A DNA stretch of 47,730 nt from Verrucomicrobiota bacterium (GTDB lineage Bacteria > Verrucomicrobiota > Verrucomicrobiia > Opitutales > Opitutaceae): positions 1-47,730 of the forward strand of contig JANXRL010000160.1 of NCBI GenBank assembly GCA_025352985.1. Direction: 5' to 3'. The notes under the pieces are model-generated. The model had not been told where the DNA came from and made no database searches. It saw nothing but the letters and a program-made list of their open reading frames with translations. Below are positions 27,165-36,449 of the stretch, in pieces (positions within the stretch are counted from its first letter, which is position 1; each line of letters begins with the position of its first letter). The position numbers were made by a program, and so were the translations under genes.

Positions 27165-29294
27165 TTACTGATCTTTGAGCTCCATGCTGCGACGCACCAG
27201 TTGGATGAACTCCGCCCGGTAGCCGCCCGCATCATCACCCAAACCGTCCTCGGCCCAGTTGAGAACCTGGTCGTATGTAACCGATCCCTTGTGCGCCGAA
27301 TCGCGCAGCAACATGCCCCATGCCGCCACCGCTGCCGCGAAATGGAATTCTCCATCCGCCTTGGAGAAATCAGCGCCCGTGTCGATCAGCGGGAACTCCA
27401 GCTTCTTGCTCACGTCGCCCTCCGTGTCCTTGTAACGGATTTTCACCGTGAGCAATTCAGGGGAATCCGTGCTCGCCGGCTTTTGGGAGCGGCTCTCCAC
27501 CTGTTGATATTTCAACGCATCAACCATCGGACGGGCCGCGCCGTCATCATTCAGACCGACAGGCACGATCTCATAGAGGGCCGTCACCGTATGACCCGCC
27601 CCGACTTCGCCCGCGTCCACCGCGTCGTTGTTGAAATCTTCTTTTTTAAGCAGTCGGTTCTCATAGCCGATCAACCGATACGACTTCACGCGCGCCGGGT
27701 TGAACTCGACCTGGATTTTCACGTCCTTGGCGATGGTCGCGAGCGTGCCCTCGGCCTGCTCAACAAACACCTTTTCGGCTTCGCGGCGCGTGTCGATATA
27801 ACCATAGGCGCCGTTGCCCTTGTCGGCGAGGAGTTCGAGCGTGCTGTCCTTGTAGTTGCCCATTCCAAAACCGAATACGCTCAGAAAGACCCGGCTCTTG
27901 GCCTCGTCTTGGATAAGTTTCACGAGATCGCCCTGGCTGGTGATGCCGACGTTAAAATCGCCGTCGGTGCAAAGGATCACGCGGTTGATGCCACTCGGGA
28001 CGAAGTGGGCCTTGGCGACATCGTAGGCGAGCTGGATGCCCATCGCGCCATTGGTCGAGCCGCCGGCGTGCAGGTTATCGAGCGCCTCAAAGATGTCGCG
28101 TTTGCGCGAGGCAGGCGTCGAGGGCAAGGCAAGGCCCGAGCCGCTCGCGTAAGTGACGATCGCCACACGGTCGTCGCCACCCAGACGATCCACTAGCAGG
28201 CGCAAAGACTCTTTCACGAGCGGAAGCTTGTTGGCCGAGTTCATCGAACCAGACACATCCAGCAGGAAAACCAAGTTGGCCGCCGGACGGGCGCCCGCTG
28301 CAAATTGTCGCCCCTTGAGCGCGATTCTCACCAGGCGGTGGGCCGGGGCCCAAGGCGCCGAGGCCACGGCCAGATGCGCGGCAAACGGCACATCGCCCGA
28401 AGGAGGCGCGTAGGCATAGGGGAAGTAGTTGACCAATTCCTCGATACGCACCGCATCGCGCGGCGGCGGTGTGCCGCCCGTGATGAAGCGGCGGACGTTC
28501 GCATAGCTGGCCGTATCGACATCAATGGAAAACGTCGAAAGCGGTTCGCTGGCGACGGAGCGGTAGTCGTTGTCGGGCTGGAATGCGTAGGCCTCTTGCG
28601 CGCTGCCGGAGGATACCGGCAAGCATACGACAGGCGCGGCGAAAGATCCGGTCGCAACGGCGTTCATTTCCCACGCCTCGCCACTAACCCTCCCGTCACG
28701 TTTTGTCGTTAGATTGAAGGCGTTCTGCACCAAACCAGAATCCGACCTTAGCGGATCGACGGCCAACGCGGCTGTGTAAGACGTCACGTTTGAAGAAAGT
28801 GTGATCCCATCCGCATCCTGGCTTTTTCCCAGACTCGCGGGGGCTGCGGGTCTCAGCGAGCGGGCCGCCGTCGGCGAGGGCGTGGCTTCGAGTGCGACCA
28901 CCTGCGGCCGGGCGTTGCGCTTCATCGCGAGATGGGCCGGAGCGGGCGACTCGTTCCGCAACCACACCAAAATCGCAAAACAAGCTGCGGCCGCCGTCGC
29001 CAAGTAATAAACGGGGAACGGAATCACCCACGCCCGCCGCTTCGGAACAGGCGCTTCCGCTGTCGGGACGGCGCGGCGGGCGGCTGTCTTTGCAGCCAAC
29101 GGTTCCTCCGCCAGCACAGCCGTGAGTTGTCCGCCAAACGCGCGCAGCTCCTCCACGGCGGCCTGCAATTCGGGATCGGCCTGCACGGCGGCTTCGATGC
29201 GGGCGAGTTCGTCGCCCTCCAATTCGCCGAAGACGTAGGCGGTGATGAGAGGGTCGGCGGGAAAAATCTTTTCGTGAGTGTCGTTGGTATTCAT
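27165..29294 (-). CDS. anti-sigma-like/VWA fusion membrane protein (YfbK-like)
   Basis: 709 residues. The N-terminal 60 residues (ADPLITAYVFGELEGDELAR, then DPELQAAVEELRAFG) resemble the cytoplasmic part of ECF anti-sigma factors, but without the His-Cys zinc motif. One membrane helix follows near residues 92-108 (PVYYLATAAAACFAILVWL). The outer part has the YfbK pattern: PLSTFSIDVDTASYANVRRF, RIEELVNYFPYAY, then a von Willebrand A domain with the metal site FLLDVSGSMNSANK and ILCTDGDFNVG. A C-terminal domain follows. The ECF sigma gene ends 12 bases upstream, so the pair is co-transcribed and this protein probably controls that sigma factor from the envelope. Confidence 0.85.
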   Translation of the reverse strand: MNTNDTHEKIFPADPLITAYVFGELEGDELARIEAAVQADPELQAAVEELRAFGGQLTAVLAEEPLAAKTAARRAVPTAEAPVPKRRAWVIPFPVYYLATAAAACFAILVWLRNESPAPAHLAMKRNARPQVVALEATPSPTAARSLRPAAPASLGKSQDADGITLSSNVTSYTAALAVDPLRSDSGLVQNAFNLTTKRDGRVSGEAWEMNAVATGSFAAPVVCLPVSSGSAQEAYAFQPDNDYRSVASEPLSTFSIDVDTASYANVRRFITGGTPPPRDAVRIEELVNYFPYAYAPPSGDVPFAAHLAVASAPWAPAHRLVRIALKGRQFAAGARPAANLVFLLDVSGSMNSANKLPLVKESLRLLVDRLGGDDRVAIVTYASGSGLALPSTPASRKRDIFEALDNLHAGGSTNGAMGIQLAYDVAKAHFVPSGINRVILCTDGDFNVGITSQGDLVKLIQDEAKSRVFLSVFGFGMGNYKDSTLELLADKGNGAYGYIDTRREAEKVFVEQAEGTLATIAKDVKIQVEFNPARVKSYRLIGYENRLLKKEDFNNDAVDAGEVGAGHTVTALYEIVPVGLNDDGAARPMVDALKYQQVESRSQKPASTDSPELLTVKIRYKDTEGDVSKKLEFPLIDTGADFSKADGEFHFAAAVAAWGMLLRDSAHKGSVTYDQVLNWAEDGLGDDAGGYRAEFIQLVRRSMELKDQ

Positions 29295-29306
29295 AGAGGG
29301 GTCTCC

Positions 29307-29834
29307 TCAGGGTTGTTGCGCGGCGAACTCGGCGCGCAGGCGTTGGACCGCGGTGTGGATAAGAAAGCCGACATTCGTGACCGAGTGCTCAGTGATGCGG
29401 CTGATTTCCTTATAGCTGAAACCGTTTTGGAATTTCAGACGGATGACCTCCTGCTGCTTTTCCGGCAGGCATCCGATCATACGCAAAAGCGCCTCGTTGG
29501 TTTCGGAGACTTCCAGCGCACGGCCCGGACGGGGCTCGGAGGCGGTCACGCGCTCAACCTCTCCCTCGGCAAAGCGTTTCATGCGTCCCTCCTTGCGCAG
29601 CACGTCGAGGGCGCGGTGGCGGCAGACCGTGAACAACCACTCGGCGAGATGTCCCTCCACTTCGACGCACGCCTGGGCCATGAGCTTGACGAACGTGTCC
29701 TGCACGATGTCGCGCGCCCGGTCCGCGTCGCCTCCGAGCAGACGGGTGGCGTAGCGTTGCAACGACGCTTGATGCGCCGCGACGGCTGACGAAACAAATT
29801 CTCCTGCGTTTTCATGGGCGGCCTCCGGATTCAT
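29307..29834 (-). CDS. RNA polymerase ECF sigma factor
   Basis: 175 residues from the ATG at 29834 (MNPEAAHENAGEFV...). Region 2 is present (LQRYATRLLGGDADRARDIV then DTFVKLMAQ and WLFTVCRHRALDVLRKEGR), as is region 4 (LPEKQQEVIRLKFQNGFSYK then EISRITEHSVTNVGFLIHTA). There is no extra sensor domain. It directs RNA polymerase to specific promoters, probably in response to envelope signals passed by the anti-sigma/VWA protein encoded 12 bases downstream. An RDD membrane protein gene lies upstream on the same strand. Confidence 0.92.
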   Translation of the reverse strand: MNPEAAHENAGEFVSSAVAAHQASLQRYATRLLGGDADRARDIVQDTFVKLMAQACVEVEGHLAEWLFTVCRHRALDVLRKEGRMKRFAEGEVERVTASEPRPGRALEVSETNEALLRMIGCLPEKQQEVIRLKFQNGFSYKEISRITEHSVTNVGFLIHTAVQRLRAEFAAQQP

Positions 29835-29890
29835 GGGTGGGTCTTGTCCGGATGACGCGCCAACGCGCGGGATATTAGAAAAAATCCATT

Positions 29891-30631
29891 CTACTTCTCC
29901 GTCCGCACCGCGCGCGTGTCGCACACGTAGTCGTGCACGCCGCGTTTTTCATCGTCAAACGCCACCACGAGATAACTCAGCCCGAGCGTGAAGACATTCA
30001 GGCTCAGAGCAAAATACCGCCCGATGATGCGGCCGATGGAAAGAGGGGAACCGTCCGCGCGATAAAGCGCCAGCCCCAGCGCCAGTTTGCCGGGCGTGGC
30101 GGAGTATTTGCGCAGGAAAAAACAATCGTAGGCCACGCCGAGGATCAGGCTGATGCCCACCGCCGTGCCGATAAAACCCAGCATGGCGATCGCCTGCTCC
30201 GGCGTGGGTTGATGCCCCTTCAGTTTTTCCAGCACCTTCAGGGTATCGCCAAAAAACAGCGCGCCGACCGCGCCGATGACGATCTGTCCGCCAAACCACA
30301 GGATAAAGGTGTCGATCAACCGCGCCGCGACCCGCCGCCAGAATCCGCCGTAAACCACCGGTTCCGCCGACGTCATCTGCACCGAGGCCCCGTCACCCGG
30401 CTCACCGCCCACACCGATGAATTTACCCGGCAGCGGCGGAACCTCCGGCGAAATCATCACGACCGCCGCAGGGTCGGCGGCAAGCACCCCGGCCAGCGAT
30501 TGCCAGCCGGGCATGGGCTTGCGCCATACGAGCGAGTCCAGAGTGATCGCGCCGGTCTGCACCAATCGCTCGAACTCGGCCTGGTTAACCGGCCCCATAC
30601 GCTCCCCGTTAATCGCATAATACCATTGCAT
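29891..30631 (-). CDS. GYF_2-RDD family membrane protein
   Basis: 246 residues from the ATG at 30631. Residues 1-50 (MQWYYAINGERMGPVNQAEF, then LVWRKPMPGWQSLAGV) are a GYF_2-type domain that binds proline-rich peptides. An RDD domain follows (YGGFWRRVAARLIDTFILWF) with about three or four membrane helices and the late motif YSATPGKLALGLALYRADGS. The function of this common combination is not established; roles in transport or membrane protein assembly are guesses. It lies 56 bases upstream of the sigma gene on the same strand. Confidence 0.82.
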   Translation of the reverse strand: MQWYYAINGERMGPVNQAEFERLVQTGAITLDSLVWRKPMPGWQSLAGVLAADPAAVVMISPEVPPLPGKFIGVGGEPGDGASVQMTSAEPVVYGGFWRRVAARLIDTFILWFGGQIVIGAVGALFFGDTLKVLEKLKGHQPTPEQAIAMLGFIGTAVGISLILGVAYDCFFLRKYSATPGKLALGLALYRADGSPLSIGRIIGRYFALSLNVFTLGLSYLVVAFDDEKRGVHDYVCDTRAVRTEK

Positions 30632-30736
30632 ACGTGAGTCGTGTTCAACCGCCCCGCCCTCCGCTGGCAACGAAATAGCGACCGCTCCCGAGCGGCCTTG
30701 CCCCGCGACCGCCCGGCGGCTTGAATAACAATCATC

Positions 30737-32347
30737 ATGCCGCTGCGTTTTCTCCCGGTTCTCGCGTCCGCCATTCTGCTTTTCGTCGGCTGCCATAAAC
30801 GCGCGACGCCCGCAGAGGCCGGCGTGCGCACCCACACCCTTCTCATCGGCAACGGCGCCGAACCCCGCGACCTCGATCCGCACGTGGACGTCGCCTACAC
30901 CGACTACAACATCCTCGTAGCCCTTTTCGAAGGACTCACCGTGATCGACGAAGCCACCTCGAAGCCGCTCCCCGGCATGGCCGAACGCTGGGACGTCTCG
31001 CCCGACGGCCTCGTTTACACGTTTCATCTCCGCGCCGACGCCGTCTGGTCCAACGGCGATCCGCTCACCGCGCAGGACTTCGTGTTTTCCTTCGAGCGCA
31101 TCCTCTCGCCGCAGTTCGCCGCGGAATACGCCAACATGCTCTTCGCCCTCAAAAACGCCGAGGCCTACAACACGGGCAAACTCGCCGACTTCGCCCAAGT
31201 CGGCGTGAAGGCCCTCGATGCGCACACCCTGCAACTCATCCTCGAACGCCCCTGCTCCTATCTCCTCTCACTCGCCGCGCACCAGACGTGGATGCCCGTC
31301 CCGGCGGCCACGATCTTGAAATTCGGCAAGGCCCACGACCGCGGCACCCGCTGGACCCGCCCCGAAAATTTTGTCTGCAACGGCCCCTTCACCCTCGAGG
31401 AGTGGTCGCCCGACCAGCGCCTCGTCGTGAAGAAAAACTCGCGCCACCACGACGCCACCACCAACCGGCTCGAACGCGTGATCTTTTACCCCGTGGCCGA
31501 TCTCACCGTGGACGAAAATAATTTCCGCGCCGGGCAGGTTCACATCACCTACGACGTGTTGCCCGACCGCCTCGACGCCTGGCGACGCGAAGCCCCCGGC
31601 GAACTCCGCGTGGACGGATTTCTCGAAACGTTTTTCCTGCGCTTCAACGTCACCCGCGCGCCCTTCACCGACAAACGCGTGCGCCAGGCCCTGGCCCGCG
31701 CCATCGACCGCGACGCCCTCGCCCGCTCCGTCATGCGCGGCAGCCGCCTGCCCGCCCACAGTCTCGTCCCGCCCGACACCGCCGGCTACACTTCGACCCG
31801 GGGCACGCCCACGGATTTTGACGCCGCCCGCCGCCTTCTCGCCGAAGCAGGCTATCCGGGCGGCAAAGGCTTCCCCAAAATCGAACTCAAAATGAACGCC
31901 GACCCCGTCAACACAAAGATCTTCGAGGCCGTCCAGCAGATGTGGCGCCGCGAACTCGGCATCGACATCGTCCTCACGACGGAGGAATACCGCGTTTACA
32001 TCGACAGTATGCAGTCACTTTCCTTTGACCTGCTCCGCTCCCGCTGGGTGGGCGACTACAACGACCCTACCACGTTCACCGATCTCTTCACCTCAACTGG
32101 CGGCAACAACAACACCGGCTGGAAAAACCCCGCCTACGACCGCCTCGTCGCCGACGCAGCCAACGAACAGGACACCACCCGCCGTTTCGCCCTTCTCCAG
32201 CAGGCCGAGGCCCTCATGCTCGACGACGCCCCCATCGCCCCGATTTTTTACGGCGCACGCACCTATCTTATCCGCCCCGAAGTAAAGGGCTGGGTGCCCG
32301 CTTTGCTGGGTGTTCACCGCTACCAAACCATTCGATTGGAGCCATAA
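30737..32347 (+). CDS. oligopeptide-binding lipoprotein (OppA/DppA family)
   Basis: 536 residues with a lipoprotein signal: hydrophobic residues 5-16 then the lipobox LLFVGC, so Cys19 would be lipidated. The SBP_bac_5 pattern is complete: GNGAEPRDLDPHVDVAYTDY, YTFHLRADAVWSNGDPLTAQ, NGPFTLEEWSPDQRLVVKKN and FNVTRAPFTDKRVRQALARA. It binds peptides outside the inner membrane for ABC import. No permease or ATPase is adjacent, so it is an orphan binding protein here. A small secreted protein gene follows after 95 bases. Confidence 0.9.
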   Translation: MPLRFLPVLASAILLFVGCHKRATPAEAGVRTHTLLIGNGAEPRDLDPHVDVAYTDYNILVALFEGLTVIDEATSKPLPGMAERWDVSPDGLVYTFHLRADAVWSNGDPLTAQDFVFSFERILSPQFAAEYANMLFALKNAEAYNTGKLADFAQVGVKALDAHTLQLILERPCSYLLSLAAHQTWMPVPAATILKFGKAHDRGTRWTRPENFVCNGPFTLEEWSPDQRLVVKKNSRHHDATTNRLERVIFYPVADLTVDENNFRAGQVHITYDVLPDRLDAWRREAPGELRVDGFLETFFLRFNVTRAPFTDKRVRQALARAIDRDALARSVMRGSRLPAHSLVPPDTAGYTSTRGTPTDFDAARRLLAEAGYPGGKGFPKIELKMNADPVNTKIFEAVQQMWRRELGIDIVLTTEEYRVYIDSMQSLSFDLLRSRWVGDYNDPTTFTDLFTSTGGNNNTGWKNPAYDRLVADAANEQDTTRRFALLQQAEALMLDDAPIAPIFYGARTYLIRPEVKGWVPALLGVHRYQTIRLEP

Positions 32348-32442
32348 GCCCAATTTAACCTTCCATGAATCAAACTCACACCTTGGCACACAAGCTGCGA
32401 CTTGCCTTGTGCTGCGTCGGACGGCCGCGTAAGCCTTTTTGC

Positions 32443-32934
32443 ATGCGTCCCATAGCCTCAATCTTGTTTTCCCTTACCCTTGGCGTCACCGCGTCCTTCG
32501 CCACCGACCTTAAGATCGTGCGCGTCTTGCCCGACTACCAACCGGCCGGCTCTTTCGTGCGCATCTCCGAATATTTCAGCGGCAAGGAAAACACCGGCGG
32601 CACCACCATCCTCCGCACGCAACCGGCCCGCCGCGACGGTTATTATTTTCTCGTTCGCGTCAAAACAACCGCACCCATCGAGGTCGCCTGGATCGAGGCG
32701 CAGGTCATAACCCCCGCGTCGCCCGAACCGCGCACCGACAGCTTCGCCGTCTCCCTGCCTAAAGTTGGCAGCCAAGTGATCAAGCTCGGCCTCACCGGCA
32801 CCGACTGGCCCTCGCCCAAGGCCGTTCCCGTCGCCTGGAAGCTCCGCCTGCTCGCCGCCGACGGCAAGGAACTAGCCACAGAACAAAGCTTTCTTTGGTC
32901 AAAACCCTCCGGTCCCGCCGTCGCGGCGAAGTGA
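32443..32934 (+). CDS. secreted protein of unknown function
   Basis: 163 residues from the ATG at 32443; an in-frame ATG at 32365 would add a non-signal-like leader. Residues 1-22 are a signal peptide (MRPIASILFSLTLGVTASFA). The mature part is beta-rich (KIVRVLPDYQPAGSFVRISE, then VKTTAPIEVAWIEAQVI) and ends LWSKPSGPAVAAK. I do not recognise the family. It lies between the peptide-binding lipoprotein and the ATP-grasp gene, 18 bases before the latter, and may share its transcript. Confidence 0.6.
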   Translation: MRPIASILFSLTLGVTASFATDLKIVRVLPDYQPAGSFVRISEYFSGKENTGGTTILRTQPARRDGYYFLVRVKTTAPIEVAWIEAQVITPASPEPRTDSFAVSLPKVGSQVIKLGLTGTDWPSPKAVPVAWKLRLLAADGKELATEQSFLWSKPSGPAVAAK

Positions 32935-32952
32935 CCTTCCCCGCCCAATCTC

Positions 32953-34443
32953 ATGCCCGATCTATTCGCGAATTACGAACACGGCCGCTTTTACGACGAG
33001 ATGTTTGCCGCCCCCGGCAAGCCGCGCCCCCATTACCGCCGCCTGTATGAGCGATTCGGGCGCATGGACAGCATGGGCGAGCTGCTCGACCGCCAGCGCA
33101 CCGCCGACCAGACCTTCATCGATCGCGGCGTCACATTCACCGTCTATTCCGACACCGCCGGCACAGAGAAGATTTTCCCCTTTGACCTGATCCCGCGCAT
33201 CGTTCCCGCACACGAATGGGCCCACCTTGAAAAAGGTCTCACCCAGCGCATGACGGCGCTCAACCTCTTCCTGAAGGACATCTACAGTGAACAGCGCATC
33301 CTGAATGAGGGCGTCGTTCCCCGCGAGATGGTCGAGACCTCCAAGGACTTCCGCCCCGAGATGCTCGGCTGCAAGATCGCCCGCGACCTCTACGTCCACA
33401 TCAACGGCTCCGATCTCATCCGTGACGAAGAAGGCGTTTACCGCGTGCTGGAGGACAACCTCCGCACCCCCTCCGGCGTCAGCTACATGCTGGAAAACCG
33501 CCAGGTCATGAAGCGCGTGTTCCCGAACATGGTGCGCGACTACCGAGTCCGCCCGATCGAGACCTACACCAACGACCTGCTCAACCTCCTACTCCATCTC
33601 GCCCCCGAGCACGTTCCCGAGCCCACCGTCGTCCTCCTCACGCCCGGCGTTTACAACTCCGCCTACTTCGAGCACAGCTTCCTCGCCCGCCAGATGGGCA
33701 TCGAGATCGTTGAAGGCTCCGACCTCCTCGTCGAAAACGACAAGGTTTATATGCGCCGCACCGACGGCCTCGCCCCCGTCCACGTCATCTACCGCCGCAT
33801 CGACGACAGCTTCCTCGACCCCACCGTTTTCAACAAAGACTCGCTCCTCGGCGTCCCCGGCCTCGTCAACGCCTACCGCAAGGGCAACGTCGCCCTTTGC
33901 AACCCCATCGGCACCGGCGTCGCCGACGACAAAGCACTCTACTACTACGTCCCAAAAATCATCAAGTTCTACCTCGGCCAGGACCCAATCCTGCCCAACG
34001 TGGACACCTACCTCTCCGGCAACGCCACCGACCTGAAGTTCATCCTCGAAAACCTACCCAAGCTCGTCGTCAAAAGCGTCAACGAAGCCGGCGGCTACGG
34101 CATGTTGGTCGGCCCCCACTCGACCCAGGCCCAGATCGAGGAGTTCCGCGCCAAGATCATTGGCAACCCGCGCAACTTCATCGCCCAGCCCACCATCGGC
34201 CTCTCCCGCGCCCCCAGCGTGTGCGACAACACCAACATCGAAGGCCGCCACATCGATTTGCGCCCCTATATTTTGAACGGCGAGACCATCAAGATCGCCC
34301 CCGGCGGACTCACCCGCGTCGCCCTCCGCAAAGGCTCCCTCGTCGTCAACTCCTCCCAAGGCGGCGGCTCCAAGGACACCTGGGTCCTCAACGACGACAT
34401 CACCAATCCGCCCGTTCCGGTTAAGGAACAAATCATCGTCTAA
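32953..34443 (+). CDS. circularly permuted ATP-grasp type 2 protein
   Basis: 496 residues. The family pattern is strong: [20 protein letters not shown] at the N-terminus, [60 protein letters not shown] and a late [16 protein letters not shown]. Members are predicted ligases forming peptide-like bonds, and usually occur beside an alpha-E protein, as here (2 bases away). Transglutaminase or proteasome-like partners often found in such clusters are absent. The product and substrate are unknown. Confidence 0.88.
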   Translation: MPDLFANYEHGRFYDEMFAAPGKPRPHYRRLYERFGRMDSMGELLDRQRTADQTFIDRGVTFTVYSDTAGTEKIFPFDLIPRIVPAHEWAHLEKGLTQRMTALNLFLKDIYSEQRILNEGVVPREMVETSKDFRPEMLGCKIARDLYVHINGSDLIRDEEGVYRVLEDNLRTPSGVSYMLENRQVMKRVFPNMVRDYRVRPIETYTNDLLNLLLHLAPEHVPEPTVVLLTPGVYNSAYFEHSFLARQMGIEIVEGSDLLVENDKVYMRRTDGLAPVHVIYRRIDDSFLDPTVFNKDSLLGVPGLVNAYRKGNVALCNPIGTGVADDKALYYYVPKIIKFYLGQDPILPNVDTYLSGNATDLKFILENLPKLVVKSVNEAGGYGMLVGPHSTQAQIEEFRAKIIGNPRNFIAQPTIGLSRAPSVCDNTNIEGRHIDLRPYILNGETIKIAPGGLTRVALRKGSLVVNSSQGGGSKDTWVLNDDITNPPVPVKEQIIV

Positions 34444-34445
34444 CC

Positions 34446-35438
34446 ATGCTCTCCCGCGTCGCAAATCTCGTTTACTGGATGGCCCGCTACCTCGAGCGCG
34501 CCGAAAACACCGCCCGCATCGTCGATGTGAACGCCCAGCTCGTCCTCGACCTCCAGTCCCGCCAAGCCGCCGACGACCCCAAATCCTGGGAACCCCTCGT
34601 CTATGTCACCGGAGATAACGAAAAATTCTTCGAGCTCCACGGCGAAGACGTCCCCGTCACCGAGCGCGCCGTCGTCGAGTTCATGCTCTTCGACCATAAG
34701 AATCCCAGCTCCCTCTTCTCGTGCGTTTCTTTCGCCCGCGAAAACGCCCGCTGCATACGCGACCAGCTTTCCACCGAGGTCTGGGAGACGCTCAACACCT
34801 TTTACCTGAAGCTCAAAAGCGACGACTACACCCGCTACGCCCAGATCGGCTCGATCGAATACCTCAGCCGCATCAAAGCCCAGATCCAGCTCTTCTATGG
34901 CGTCGCCGATTCCATGGTTCCCCGCACCGGCCTCTGGTGGTTTTTCCAGCTTGGCCGCTCCCTCGAGCGCGCCGACAACACTTCGCGCATCCTCGACGTG
35001 AAGTATTACATGCTTCTGCCCGATATCCACGCCGTCGGCTCCGCCCTCGACATGATCCAGTGGGCCTCCGTGCTCCGTTCCTGCTCCGGCTTTGAAGCCT
35101 TCCGCCGCAGCCGTCGCGGACAGCTTAATCTGGATCGCGTTGTCGATTACCTCCTGCGCGACGAAGAATTCCCCCGCAGTATCCTCTTCTCGGTCAATGA
35201 GGCCGGCAAAGCTCTTCAGCGGATATCCGCCGACGCCCCCCATCTCACGGATAACCCCGCCAGCCGCCTCGTCGGCGAATTGTCTGCCGAACTGGAGATG
35301 ATCGATATTCCCGCCGTGATCGCCGACGGCCTCCACGAGTTTTTAGACGACGTGCAAAACAAGATCTCCGCCATCCATCAGGCCATCCAAGTCACCTTCG
35401 TCGAGTATCCCGCCACTGGCGCAAAAGTGCTGGCGTGA
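34446..35438 (+). CDS. alpha-E domain-containing protein
   Basis: 330 residues, beginning MLSRVANLVYWMARYLERAE, the alpha-E signature with its repeated aromatic/Arg helices. A second copy of the pattern reads FFQLGRSLERADNTSRILDV near residue 162. The protein is all-helical and soluble. It is the constant partner of circularly permuted ATP-grasp proteins and probably acts in the same unknown ligation. The start is 2 bases past the ATP-grasp stop, so the two are co-translated. A DNA glycosylase gene follows after 29 bases. Confidence 0.88.
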   Translation: MLSRVANLVYWMARYLERAENTARIVDVNAQLVLDLQSRQAADDPKSWEPLVYVTGDNEKFFELHGEDVPVTERAVVEFMLFDHKNPSSLFSCVSFARENARCIRDQLSTEVWETLNTFYLKLKSDDYTRYAQIGSIEYLSRIKAQIQLFYGVADSMVPRTGLWWFFQLGRSLERADNTSRILDVKYYMLLPDIHAVGSALDMIQWASVLRSCSGFEAFRRSRRGQLNLDRVVDYLLRDEEFPRSILFSVNEAGKALQRISADAPHLTDNPASRLVGELSAELEMIDIPAVIADGLHEFLDDVQNKISAIHQAIQVTFVEYPATGAKVLA

Positions 35439-35467
35439 CCACCCGTGCCGCGCTCTGCTGACGGCCC

Positions 35468-36449
35468 ATGCCGTCCGATTCATCCTGGAGTGATTGGAAA
35501 CCGGTTCCCGGCGCGCCGGCGTTAACGCCCGCGACGCTCGCCGAACTGATAGATGGCGGCCAAGCCTTCCGCTGGCAAACCCGGCCAGACCGCACCTGGC
35601 TCGGCATCTGGAGCGATTGCATCGTCAGCCTGCGGCTTGGCCCAACTGGCGTGCTCCACTGGTCCGCCCCCGCTCCGCTTACCGCCCGCGTTTCGACCGA
35701 GTTGCCCTCATATCTCTTCGGCCACGACACCCGCGCCGCGCTGGACACCCTCCCTTGGCGCAGCGACCCCCACCTCGCCCGCTGTCTCGCCGCCTTCCCC
35801 GGCCTCACCATTCTGCGCCAGCCCTTTGGCGAAACCCTCCTCGGCTTCCTATGCAGCGCGACCAAGCAAATCGTGCAGATCAAGCAGATGATCTCCCTCC
35901 TCGCCGAACGCCACGGCACCCCTCTTTCCCGTGAAAAAATCTCCCCGCCCCCCGATCCAGTTTGTCACTTAATAAGTGACAAACTGAATCGGGCTTTTGA
36001 TTCAAAAACCGGTGCGGTTCCACGTAACCGGCTCCCTGATTGGGAGGAATTGGCGGCCATCTCCGAGACCGACCTCCGCGCGTGCCTGCTCGGCTTTCGC
36101 GCCCGTTACATCCACCAGACCTCGCAATTCCCTCGCCGCGCACCCCGGCTGGCTTGAAGAAACCGAACGCCTCCCCTACGCCGCCGCCAAGGCCCGCCTC
36201 TGCGAACTCCCCGGCGTCGGCGAAAAAGTCGCCGACTGCGTCCTCCTCTTCGGCGCGGGAAAACTCGAAGCCTTCCCCGTGGACACATGGATCATCAAAG
36301 CCATGGCCCGCCGCTACGGCCTCGACGGCTGGACGCCCGCGCAGATCGCCCATTTCGGCCGCACCCACTTCGGCGCCCACGCCGGCCTCGCCCAGCAATA
36401 CCTCTTCGCTTACGAACGCGCCCAGCCGAAGATATCACCCCTTAGGTAA
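35468..36449 (+). pseudogene. 8-oxoguanine DNA glycosylase-like gene, with palindrome insertion and frameshift
   Basis: The OGG N-terminal domain is visible (GGQAFRWQTRPDRTWLGIW, FGETLLGFLCSATKQIVQIK). A 43-base palindrome region is then read in frame, giving PVCHLISDKLN, and homology resumes with ETDLRACLLGFRARYIHQTSQ. Near 36125 the frame is lost by one base (caattccctc); the original frame stops at 36157. The other frame continues with SLAAHPGWLEETERLPYAAA and the HhH-GPD motif LCELPGVGEKVADC, which contains the catalytic Lys, and AFPVDTW with the catalytic Asp. Without correction the product lacks the active site. Either the gene is inactivated or one base is a sequence error. It removes oxidised guanine when intact. 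Its end overlaps the convergent membrane gene by 8 bases. Confidence 0.82.
35951..35993. repeat. palindromic repeat copy 2, extended, inside the glycosylase gene
   Basis: The core at 35960-35984 is identical to copy 1 at 17194-17218. Here the arms extend to 21 bases with one mismatch (CCCGATCCA on the left, TGAATCGGG on the right). CGGGCTT at 35990-35996 also matches the flank of copy 1. A small second hairpin follows (GAATC...GATTC, 35986-36003). The element is read in frame as part of the glycosylase. Confidence 0.95.
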
